Assembly: GCA_964249755.1 (NCBI GenBank)
Contig: CAXUDB010000001.1
Span: 1,674,001 to 1,738,000 of the forward strand
DNA length: 64,000 nucleotides
DNA from: Ilyomonas sp964249755
Lineage (GTDB): Bacteria > Bacteroidota > Bacteroidia > Chitinophagales > Chitinophagaceae
Direction of reading: 5' to 3'
Each line of letters starts with the position of its first letter. Position 1 is the stretch's first letter. The position numbers and the translations under genes were made by a program. The notes under the pieces were generated by a model. It made no database searches. It was not told the DNA's origin and saw only the letters and a list, made by a program, of their open reading frames with translations. Below, in pieces: positions 24,813 through 33,094 of the stretch.

Positions 24813-27800
24813 ATGGAAATGCAATTCTCTGCTTCATTGAAGCAAGCGAGATTCCTTTTTGTCTTGTTTTTTCTTTTATCATCATTTTCCGTTTTTGCTC
24901 AGAACTCAGTAACGGGTAAAGTGTATGCAGGCGGAGATACCGCACTCCCGAATGTATCAGTTATTGTAAAAGGTTCAAATGTGGGCACTGTTACAGATGC
25001 AACAGGTTCATTCACCATTAAAGCGCCATCCAGCGGAGTGCTGGTGTTCAGCTACACCGGCTTTGCCAACCAGGAAATAGCCGTCAACAATCAGTCTTCG
25101 CTCGTGGTACAAATGGTTCGTCAGGAGGGCGCGCTTGGCGAAGTGATAGTGGTGGCTTATGGCAACACCACCCGCAAAACCAATACAGGCTCTATACAAA
25201 CTTTAAATCTGAAAGAAACCGAAGACTTGCCGGTAGCGCAGATTACACAGAAACTGCAGGGCAAGCTTGCGGGTGTGCAGATCAACCAGGTATCCGGCGA
25301 TCCGGGCGCAGGTATGCAGATTCGTGTGAGAGGCTCGGCTTCCATCTCAACCGGCTCAGGCCCTTTGTATGTGGTTGACGGAATTCCTATCGTGGGCGAC
25401 ATTAGTAACCTCAATCCTGACGAGATCGAAACCATTACGGTTCTGAAAGATGCCGCTTCCACTTCTTTGTATGGTTCAAGAGCGGCTTTCGGCGTCGTGA
25501 TCGTAACCACGAAAACAGCAAAGTCAGGTGCAACCAATGTGGGTGTGAATACATACACAGGCTTTCAGAAAGTGCCGCAGAGAGGCAGACCTGATATGAT
25601 GAACGGAACGGAATGGGCGCAGTTTAAAAAAGAATATTATGAAGATCTTGGCCAGCCGGTACCAGAACCCTTGCAGAACCCTGCTCAATATGGCGAAGGT
25701 TATAATTGGTACGATGCTATGCTGCGCACGGCGCCGCTAAGCAATTACAGTGTTTCGTTAAGTACCAATAAAGATAAATTCAGCAATACGGTAGTTGCTG
25801 GTTATTTTAAACAGGAAGGCGTGTTGTTAAATTCAGATTACAACCGCTATACCATACGCAACAATTCCATCCTCCGGATTAAAGACAATATCAGGGCTGG
25901 CTTCGATGTTGCCCCCACTTACATTACGAACAATGCACCCGCCACCAACGGGCTTTTTTATGGCGGCGGCGGTCTGCTGAACAATGCCTTGTTAACGCCA
26001 CCTGTCCTGAATTATAGAAATGAGGATGGCTCTTACCCGGTATCCGTAACCAAAGATGGTGTTACAACATTTCCGACGCCAAACTGGGTACGGTCGATAC
26101 AGGATATTACCAGCCATACCAATGCGTTCCGGCTGTTGACCAATGCTTATCTTGAATACGAACCGGTAAAGAAATTAATTATCAGGTCAAGTGTCGGAAT
26201 TGATTACGGGCAATCAGACTATAAGAATTTTCAGCCCTCTACGGCATCGCGGGGATTTGCTTCCACGCCCAGCCAGTTGAATGCCGGACTGTATCAGAAT
26301 ACCAACAAGTTCGGTTCCTGGCTGTCTGAAACAACGGCCTCTTATGCAAAGCAATTCGGCAACCACAGTTTCGATGTGCTTGCTGGTTATACAACTCAGA
26401 AGTTCAGAGGTGATTTTACTGCGATCAGCGGTTACAACTATACCGACGACAGGGTACAGACCATTGATGCCGCCTTAGTTAAAAATCCATCTACCTCAGA
26501 CATTCAGCAATGGAGCCTGATCTCGTACATTGCGAGAGCCAGCTACAACTATAAAAGCAAGTACCTGTTTGGTGCCTCCATCCGCCGTGATGGTTCATCA
26601 AGGTTTGGCGTCAACAACCGCTTTGGTAACTTTCCTTCCGTTTCCCTCGGCTGGGTTGCCAGCGATGAATCTTTTCTTCGTTCAGTAAAATGGTTATCTC
26701 TGTTGAAGGTAAGGGGCAGCTATGGAATAATCGGCAATAATAATATTGGTAACTATACACAGAGCGCAATTGTATCTACAGGTATCAATACGGCGTTTGG
26801 TTCCACTACGCAAAGCGGTACTGCTATTACAAGTTTGGGCAATGCAGATTTAGGCTGGGAAAAAACAAAAGAGCTGGACCTTGGCGTTGATATCAGCCTG
26901 TTCAAAGGCAGGGTAAATATTACCTATGATTATTATAACAAGAGAACGTCCAACCTGTTGTACTCTCTTTCGGTGCCTGCCGAATCTGGCTTTTCTTCCT
27001 TTACCGGCAATGTAGGAGAAATTAAATTCTGGGGGCATGAATTCGCGGTTACGACAGACAATTTTGTCGGCGCGTTCAAATGGAGCACCAACTTCAATAT
27101 TGCTTTCAGCGACAATAAGGTGCTGGCTTTGTCCGGTTTAACAGATACGCTGTTTTCCTATCTCGGTCCTGCGCAAACCATAACTGCAGTGGGTGGCAGA
27201 ATCGGGCAGTTCTGGGGTTTGATACAGGAAGGTGTCTATGTAGATCAGGCCGATTTTGATAAGTCTCCCAAAAGTGTCAATTCAGAGGTGGGTACCATTA
27301 AGTTTAAAGATATCAACGGCGATGGTGTAATCAAATTCGGCAGCAGCGAAGGAGACAGAACCGTCATCGGTAATCCCTTTCCAAAATTCATTTTCGGCAT
27401 TACCAATAACTTCTCTTACCAGCATTTCGACCTGTCGGTTACCGCCTCCGGCTCGTATGGCAATAAGATTGCCCGCATGATGGATGAAGGAACCACGAAC
27501 CTGGATGGTGTTTTTAACGTGCTGAAAGAAGTGAAAGACCGGTGGCGTTCACCGGAGAATCCCGGTGCCGGAAAGTATGGAAAAACAACGTCTTCCACTG
27601 CTGATGACAGAGCCCAGTTTCATACAAGATTTGTTCAGGACGGAAGTTACCTGACCATCAAAAACATCACGCTCGGTTATACCGTGCCATTCGCCAATAA
27701 TAAAACGTTCAGAAGCCTGCGGCCTTATGCCAGCGTGCAACAGGCTTTTGTGTTTACAAAATACGACGGCGTAAACCCCGAGGTAAGCAACGATTACAAC

Positions 27801-27896
27801 GGGAACAGTACGAGCTCTTTGCTACAGGGGCTTGACTTTTCATCCTATCCGGTTCCAAGAACATTTACGCTCGGTTTGAATGTTAATTTCCGTTAA
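24813..27896 (+). CDS. SusC/RagA-type TonB-linked outer membrane receptor
   Basis: Outer membrane transporter that imports oligosaccharides with its SusD partner, powered by TonB. The signal peptide ends in VFAQ, followed by the carboxypeptidase-regulatory-like domain (SVTGKVYAGGDTALPNVSV to FSYTGFANQEI), the plug (LYVVDGIPI and DAASTSLYGSRAAFGVVIVTT, about residues 185-230) and a 22-stranded barrel to the C-terminal LGLNVNFR. Length 1027 from the ATG of MEMQF; a TTG three codons upstream is possible. It is followed 32 nt later by SusD. Context points to rhamnose-containing glycans as the substrate, by inference from the GH78 genes. Confidence 0.95.
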   Translation: MEMQFSASLKQARFLFVLFFLLSSFSVFAQNSVTGKVYAGGDTALPNVSVIVKGSNVGTVTDATGSFTIKAPSSGVLVFSYTGFANQEIAVNNQSSLVVQMVRQEGALGEVIVVAYGNTTRKTNTGSIQTLNLKETEDLPVAQITQKLQGKLAGVQINQVSGDPGAGMQIRVRGSASISTGSGPLYVVDGIPIVGDISNLNPDEIETITVLKDAASTSLYGSRAAFGVVIVTTKTAKSGATNVGVNTYTGFQKVPQRGRPDMMNGTEWAQFKKEYYEDLGQPVPEPLQNPAQYGEGYNWYDAMLRTAPLSNYSVSLSTNKDKFSNTVVAGYFKQEGVLLNSDYNRYTIRNNSILRIKDNIRAGFDVAPTYITNNAPATNGLFYGGGGLLNNALLTPPVLNYRNEDGSYPVSVTKDGVTTFPTPNWVRSIQDITSHTNAFRLLTNAYLEYEPVKKLIIRSSVGIDYGQSDYKNFQPSTASRGFASTPSQLNAGLYQNTNKFGSWLSETTASYAKQFGNHSFDVLAGYTTQKFRGDFTAISGYNYTDDRVQTIDAALVKNPSTSDIQQWSLISYIARASYNYKSKYLFGASIRRDGSSRFGVNNRFGNFPSVSLGWVASDESFLRSVKWLSLLKVRGSYGIIGNNNIGNYTQSAIVSTGINTAFGSTTQSGTAITSLGNADLGWEKTKELDLGVDISLFKGRVNITYDYYNKRTSNLLYSLSVPAESGFSSFTGNVGEIKFWGHEFAVTTDNFVGAFKWSTNFNIAFSDNKVLALSGLTDTLFSYLGPAQTITAVGGRIGQFWGLIQEGVYVDQADFDKSPKSVNSEVGTIKFKDINGDGVIKFGSSEGDRTVIGNPFPKFIFGITNNFSYQHFDLSVTASGSYGNKIARMMDEGTTNLDGVFNVLKEVKDRWRSPENPGAGKYGKTTSSTADDRAQFHTRFVQDGSYLTIKNITLGYTVPFANNKTFRSLRPYASVQQAFVFTKYDGVNPEVSNDYNGNSTSSLLQGLDFSSYPVPRTFTLGLNVNFR

Positions 27897-27928
27897 ACAA
27901 ATTTTTTTAATTATTTAATTGATCTGAT

Positions 27929-29401
27929 ATGAAACTACGATTTGCAACAATAGCCATACTCATCCTTGTGATGACGTCCTGCAAAAAAAGCTTTCTTGAC
28001 CTGCCATCACAAACAGCCCTCACAAGTGGTGTTTATTTTAAAACACAAAGCGATTTTCAGCAGGCAATAAATGCAGCCTATACACCGCTCCGCAGTATCT
28101 ACGCAGGTTCGGGCGGCGCGTATGTGATGGGTGAAATGAGGTCGGACAATACCACGTATAAATACAATTCCAACGACCGCGGAACCGTTGCCCCCGAATA
28201 CGTAAAAAACTTTAATGAAGACGCTAACAACAGTGTGCTTTCGCAAAAGTGGAACAATGATTATACGATCATAGCAAGAGCCAACCAGGTTCTAGCTCCC
28301 ATTGATGATGTTGATTTTGACAATACCGTTAAAAACAATATCAAAGGGCAGGCATTCTTCCTGAGAGCGTTTGCTTATTTTGATCTTGCGCAATATTTCG
28401 GTGCGGTTCCGTTGCATGTAAAGCCTGCAGGAACGCTGTCAGAAACCGCATTGCCGCTTACCGGTGTTGATAGTATTTATTTGCAGGTGATTGCAGATGC
28501 TACCGAGGCTGCCTCCCTGTTGCCCGACAAGGCAACACAGGAAGCCGGACGTGCTACCTCCGGTGCCGCGCTTACCCTGCTTGGCAATGTGTACATCACG
28601 CAAAAGAACTGGGCGCTGGCAGAAAGTACTTTGAAACAGGTAACCGGTTATTCTCTTCTTTCAGATTATGCGGGCGTGTTTGACCCAACGAATAAAAACA
28701 ACGCGGAATCCGTCTTTGAAGTGCAGTATAAGGAAGGTACTGAAGGATTGAACAGCTATTTCTTTTACACCTTCTTAGTGCAGCCTATATCAGCCGCAGA
28801 AGTATCAGCCGTAACAGGCATCCCGGAAAATGACCGTACAATAGAAGGCTTTAATATTCCCACGCCCGATATGATTGCTGCTTACGAAGATGGCGACCTG
28901 AGAAAAGATGCTTCCATCGGTTATATTACTGCCGGTGGTGTCAGCTATCCGTACATAAAAAAGTATAGTCATCCGCATGCCACTACCGGCAACACCAATG
29001 ACAATTGGCCGGTGTATCGTTATTCCGAAGTATTGCTGTTTTTAGCGGAAGCATTGAATGAGCAAAATAAAACCGCTGATGCACTGACTTATCTGAACCA
29101 GGTACATGCCAGCCCGAGAACCGGCCTGAGCCCGGTAATCGTTTCTTCGCAGGCAGATTTGCGGGATGCTATTCTGCAGGAACGCAGAATTGAGCTGGCT
29201 TTTGAAAACAAGCGCTGGCTCGACTTGGTGCGCTCAGGTACAGCCGTAGCGGTAATGACAGCTTATGGCGCAAAGGTAAAAGCAAACCCGCAGGCTTATT
29301 ATTTTCCACCGGGTATTGCGCCACAGCCTTCTTCATTCAACACTATTAATTTGTTGTTCCCCATTCCGCAAAGCGATGCGTCTCTGAATCCTTATTTTTA
29401 A
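27929..29401 (+). CDS. SusD/RagB family nutrient-binding outer membrane lipoprotein
   Basis: Surface lipoprotein that forms the lid of the SusC transporter and captures glycans. The signal peptide ends at a lipobox, VMTSC, with Cys18 lipidated. TPR-like helical blocks follow (GQAFFLRAFAYFDLAQYFGA is the classic SusD helix, about residues 138-157), and the C-terminal RYSEVLLFLAEALNEQN and ERRIELAFENKRWLDLVRSG are the conserved C-terminal SusD motifs. The length of 490 residues is normal. The next gene starts after a 19-bp-stem hairpin. Confidence 0.95.
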   Translation: MKLRFATIAILILVMTSCKKSFLDLPSQTALTSGVYFKTQSDFQQAINAAYTPLRSIYAGSGGAYVMGEMRSDNTTYKYNSNDRGTVAPEYVKNFNEDANNSVLSQKWNNDYTIIARANQVLAPIDDVDFDNTVKNNIKGQAFFLRAFAYFDLAQYFGAVPLHVKPAGTLSETALPLTGVDSIYLQVIADATEAASLLPDKATQEAGRATSGAALTLLGNVYITQKNWALAESTLKQVTGYSLLSDYAGVFDPTNKNNAESVFEVQYKEGTEGLNSYFFYTFLVQPISAAEVSAVTGIPENDRTIEGFNIPTPDMIAAYEDGDLRKDASIGYITAGGVSYPYIKKYSHPHATTGNTNDNWPVYRYSEVLLFLAEALNEQNKTADALTYLNQVHASPRTGLSPVIVSSQADLRDAILQERRIELAFENKRWLDLVRSGTAVAVMTAYGAKVKANPQAYYFPPGIAPQPSSFNTINLLFPIPQSDASLNPYF

Positions 29402-29569
29402 GGGCATTGTGTAAATGAAAGTAGCAAAGCATAGAGTCGTGTTATCAAATGTATGATGAGTGTTTTTTGAAGTAAAAATTCAAAAGCAAAAAAGTGAAAG
29501 AGCAGCAACTTCTTTTTACAACCGGGACAAATTTTACTTTTTACTTTTCAACATCATCCATTTAGCAAC

Positions 29570-29614
29570 ATGACCAGACATAGGCTTCGATACAGGAAGC
29601 CTATGTCTGGTCAT
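29570..29614 (+). terminator. Perfect 19-bp hairpin between SusD and the first rhamnosidase
   Basis: ATGACCAGACATAGGCTTC (29570-29588) and its exact complement (29596-29614) enclose a 7-nt loop. There is no T tract after it, so it is not a standard rho-independent terminator. It may stabilise the 3' end of the SusCD messenger or mark a processing point. The first ATG of the rhamnosidase reading frame falls inside it, an additional reason to reject that start. Confidence 0.7.
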
Positions 29615-29659
29615 GCAGATAACATATCCGGAATTGAGATAGTTTATAAATTCAGCTTC

Positions 29660-32600
29660 ATGGATATTGTAAAATCGAATCGCTTTTTTATTCTTTTGTC
29701 AATGCTCATTGTTGCCGCTTTCGCGTTTGCCGCACCGGCAACAATGCAGCCCGTGAACCTGCAATGCGAGTTGCGCAAAGAGCCGTTGGGGATTGATGTG
29801 ATGAACCCAACCTTCAGTTACACCTTGTTGGCCGCTGACGATAAAAGCAGGGGATTGCGACAGACAGCGTATCAAATTCTGGTTGCGTCGTCGCCGGAAT
29901 TATTGCAGAAAAATAATGGCGACCTGTGGAATTCCGACCAGGTAAAATCAGATCGAATGGCCTTCATCAGGTACGAAGGAAAGCCGTTGCTTTCCAACCA
30001 GAAATGTTATTGGAAAATACGCGTATGGGATCAGGATAATAATGTATGCGCCTACAGCAATATGGCTTCCTGGACGATGGGAATTATAGATAAAAAGGAC
30101 TGGCAAGCCAAATGGATCAGCGCCGCTGGTGCCGATAAATATGCCTTGCCTTCTGTTGGTTACTTATCGCAAAGCACGGACAACAAAAACGATGTAAAAT
30201 GGCTCCAGGTTGATTTAGGTACTTCGCAGCCTTTTTCAAAAATTGAGTTGTATCCGACTTTCTATAAAGACAGGGCCAGTTATGCTTTTCCCCTAAAAAT
30301 GATTGTTACCACATCTGATGATCAGGCATTCAAAACATCGGATACTATTGCTGATCTAAGCAGCCATCCCATTCAGCAGCCGGGCTACAAACCGTTTACC
30401 ATTGCTGCTGCTAATGCAAAGGGTAGATATGTGCGCATAACGGTTACCCAATTACCAAAAGTAAACGATCGCTTTGCCTATTCATTGCGCCAGGTAGAGA
30501 TATGGTCAGCGGGAAAAAATATTGCTGCCGGCAAACCAGTAACCGCTTCGGACGGCGACGAAACTGATGGATTCAAAACAAGTAATCTGACAGACCGCGT
30601 ACCTGATTACAGCACGTTTCCTAACTTTTCATCGCTGATGCTGCGAAAAGAATTTGCCGTAAAGCCAAAACTGGTTCGCGCCGTCATAAATATCACCGGC
30701 TTGTCGGAATATGAGCTTACCATCAATGGAAAAAAGATAGGCAACTACCTGTTCACGCCGGGCTGGACAGATTACAGGAAAACAGTGTTGTATGATACGT
30801 ACGATGTGACCCAACAACTCGCAAGCGGCAATAACGCTATCGGGATATTGCTGGGCAACGGCATGTACAACATACAACCCGATACAGAGCGGTATGTAAA
30901 ATTCATTACGACGTTTGGTCCTGTAAAAGCGAAAGCGCAACTGCGGTTAGAGTATTCCGATGGTTCCGTACAGCAAATCATGACTGATAAAACATGGCAG
31001 GCCGCACCGGGCCCCATCACTTATTCTAATCTTTATGGTGGCGAAGACTATGATGCCAATCTGGAGCCAAACGGGTGGAATAAAGCAGGCTTTTCCGGCA
31101 GCCAATGGACTGCTGCCATTGAGACGGATGGCCCGGGTGGCGAGCTAAAAGGCTTGTCTTATGCCGCGCCCTCCATTACAATGATTGATACCATCAAACC
31201 AGTATCGGTAAAGAAAATTTCCGACAGTTTATGGATTTATGATTTTGGTCAGAATGCTTCCATGATGCCTGATATTGCAGCAAGCGGAACAAAAGGCGCT
31301 TCCGTGCGTATGATTCCTTCCGAGTTGTTAGGAACAGATGGTTTGGCTGACCGCACTTCCGCCACGCAAAGTGGTGTGAGACCTGCCTGGTGGCAATACA
31401 CGCTAAGTGGCAGCGGTACAGAGCAATGGTTCCCGAAATTCTTTTACCAGGGAGCGCGTTACCTGCAGGTAGAATTGCGTGCGGGTGCTGATGGCAGGCT
31501 GCCGGTAATCAGCCAGCTCAAAGATGTTATCGTGCATTCTTCATCGCAGCCGGTCGGTACCTTCGAAACATCGAATACACTGTTCAATAAAATATACAGC
31601 CTGGTGCGGTGGGCGCAGCGAAGTAATATGATGAGCCTGATGACCGATTGCCCGCATCGTGAAAAAATGGGCTGGCTGGAAGAAAACCAGTTGAACGGTC
31701 CTGCACTTCGCTACAATTTCGACATGTCGCTTCTGTGCCGCAAACTCATGAGCGATATAGCGGATACACAGCTTGACAATGGCTTTGTTCCCAATATTGC
31801 ACCTGAATATTTTATAGCGGGTTCACCCGACCTTTCCAATGGTATGCGCAACTCGCCCGAATGGGGCAGCTCATTCATTATCGTTCCCTGGCAGCAATAC
31901 CTGTTTGCAGGCGATATTTCTCTCCTTGAAAGATATTACGACAGGATGAAACGGTACGTCGGCTTCTTAACAGCGGAAGCTAAAAATGATATTGTATATA
32001 CCGGTCTTGGCGACTGGTATGATATCGGTCCGCGTGAACCCTGGGGCTCGCAGCTTACCCCGGAAGCCTTTACAGCCACTGCCATTTATTTCTACGATAA
32101 TGAAATTATGTATAAGGTAGCCAAGCTGTTGCACAAAAATGAAGACGCTGCTTTTTTTAAAACGGCTGCGGAGCGAATCAGAAAAGCATTCAATGAAAAG
32201 TTTTATCATCCAGAAACCGGTTTGTATGCTACCGCTTCGCAAACGACCTGTGCTATGCCTTTGTTCTTCAACCTGGTGGAACCACAGAATCGCGATAAGT
32301 TAACGAAGGCATTGGTGGATAGTATCCGTGCGCGCGACAATGGTTTTACTTCCGGCGAAGTAGGATACCGTTTTCTCCTGCGTGCGCTGGCAGAAGGCGG
32401 TCATTCTGATGTGGTGTTTGATATGAATAATCAAAGTGAGAAGCCCGGTTATGGCTACCAGATTAGAATGGGAGCTACAAGTCTGACCGAAAAATGGGAT
32501 GCCGGTGTCGGCAACTTTGGCTCGCAAAATCATTTCATGTCAGGGCAAATTAATGAATGGTTTTTTCACGATCTGGTGGGCATTGATCCTGATGAAGCTG

Positions 32601-32920
32601 GTCCTGGGTTCAGGCAATTCATTATCAAACCTGCCATTCTAAAAGGGATGAGTTGGGTGAAAGGCTCTTATCATTCCATAAGCGGCGATATTGTTTGCAA
32701 CTGGAAAAAGGAAGCAAATCAGGTAACGATGAAGATTACGGTTCCGCCAAATACAACGGCTATCATTTATATCCCGGCAAACTCAGTGAAGGAGATAAAG
32801 GAAAGCGGAAAAGCTGTATCAGGTAATAAGCAGTTTGAGTTTGTGCAGCAACAGGATGGTTATGTAGTTTATAAAGTTGGCTCAGGCAATTATACGTTTT
32901 CTTCCATAGCAGGTAACTAA
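29660..32920 (+). CDS. Alpha-L-rhamnosidase (GH78) with an inserted discoidin-like domain
   Basis: Inverting enzyme that releases terminal L-rhamnose. Start chosen at the Met that opens the signal peptide (MDIVKSNRFFILL, cleaved near AFAAPA); the reading frame is open 30 codons upstream but into a hairpin. Order: N-terminal beta-sandwich, a discoidin / F5-8-type C domain (about residues 165-315, with WLQVDLGTSQPFSKIELYP and RYVRITVTQLPK), the rhamnosidase N domain, the (alpha/alpha)6 catalytic barrel with TDCPHREKMGWLEENQ (about 660-675), and a C-terminal beta-sandwich. 1086 residues, long because of the insert. The discoidin domain probably binds carbohydrate. Confidence 0.93.
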   Translation: MDIVKSNRFFILLSMLIVAAFAFAAPATMQPVNLQCELRKEPLGIDVMNPTFSYTLLAADDKSRGLRQTAYQILVASSPELLQKNNGDLWNSDQVKSDRMAFIRYEGKPLLSNQKCYWKIRVWDQDNNVCAYSNMASWTMGIIDKKDWQAKWISAAGADKYALPSVGYLSQSTDNKNDVKWLQVDLGTSQPFSKIELYPTFYKDRASYAFPLKMIVTTSDDQAFKTSDTIADLSSHPIQQPGYKPFTIAAANAKGRYVRITVTQLPKVNDRFAYSLRQVEIWSAGKNIAAGKPVTASDGDETDGFKTSNLTDRVPDYSTFPNFSSLMLRKEFAVKPKLVRAVINITGLSEYELTINGKKIGNYLFTPGWTDYRKTVLYDTYDVTQQLASGNNAIGILLGNGMYNIQPDTERYVKFITTFGPVKAKAQLRLEYSDGSVQQIMTDKTWQAAPGPITYSNLYGGEDYDANLEPNGWNKAGFSGSQWTAAIETDGPGGELKGLSYAAPSITMIDTIKPVSVKKISDSLWIYDFGQNASMMPDIAASGTKGASVRMIPSELLGTDGLADRTSATQSGVRPAWWQYTLSGSGTEQWFPKFFYQGARYLQVELRAGADGRLPVISQLKDVIVHSSSQPVGTFETSNTLFNKIYSLVRWAQRSNMMSLMTDCPHREKMGWLEENQLNGPALRYNFDMSLLCRKLMSDIADTQLDNGFVPNIAPEYFIAGSPDLSNGMRNSPEWGSSFIIVPWQQYLFAGDISLLERYYDRMKRYVGFLTAEAKNDIVYTGLGDWYDIGPREPWGSQLTPEAFTATAIYFYDNEIMYKVAKLLHKNEDAAFFKTAAERIRKAFNEKFYHPETGLYATASQTTCAMPLFFNLVEPQNRDKLTKALVDSIRARDNGFTSGEVGYRFLLRALAEGGHSDVVFDMNNQSEKPGYGYQIRMGATSLTEKWDAGVGNFGSQNHFMSGQINEWFFHDLVGIDPDEAGPGFRQFIIKPAILKGMSWVKGSYHSISGDIVCNWKKEANQVTMKITVPPNTTAIIYIPANSVKEIKESGKAVSGNKQFEFVQQQDGYVVYKVGSGNYTFSSIAGN

Positions 32921-33094
32921 CGGAATATACTGCCTGTCAGTTATCAACAAAATATGACTGAAGCGGTCTGTGATATATAACTATGAAACATTTTGAAAAA
33001 CGAATCGAATGGTTAATGGAACAAAGGCTTAGTCGTGTTGTATAACGGATCGTGCCGTATCATTGCTTCTGCTTTGACCAATTAAATAATTCCC

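Noticed and set aside
29570..29659. 30-codon N-terminal extension of the first rhamnosidase
   Set aside because: It would start inside a perfect hairpin and bury the signal peptide; the Met at 29660 opens a normal signal sequence.
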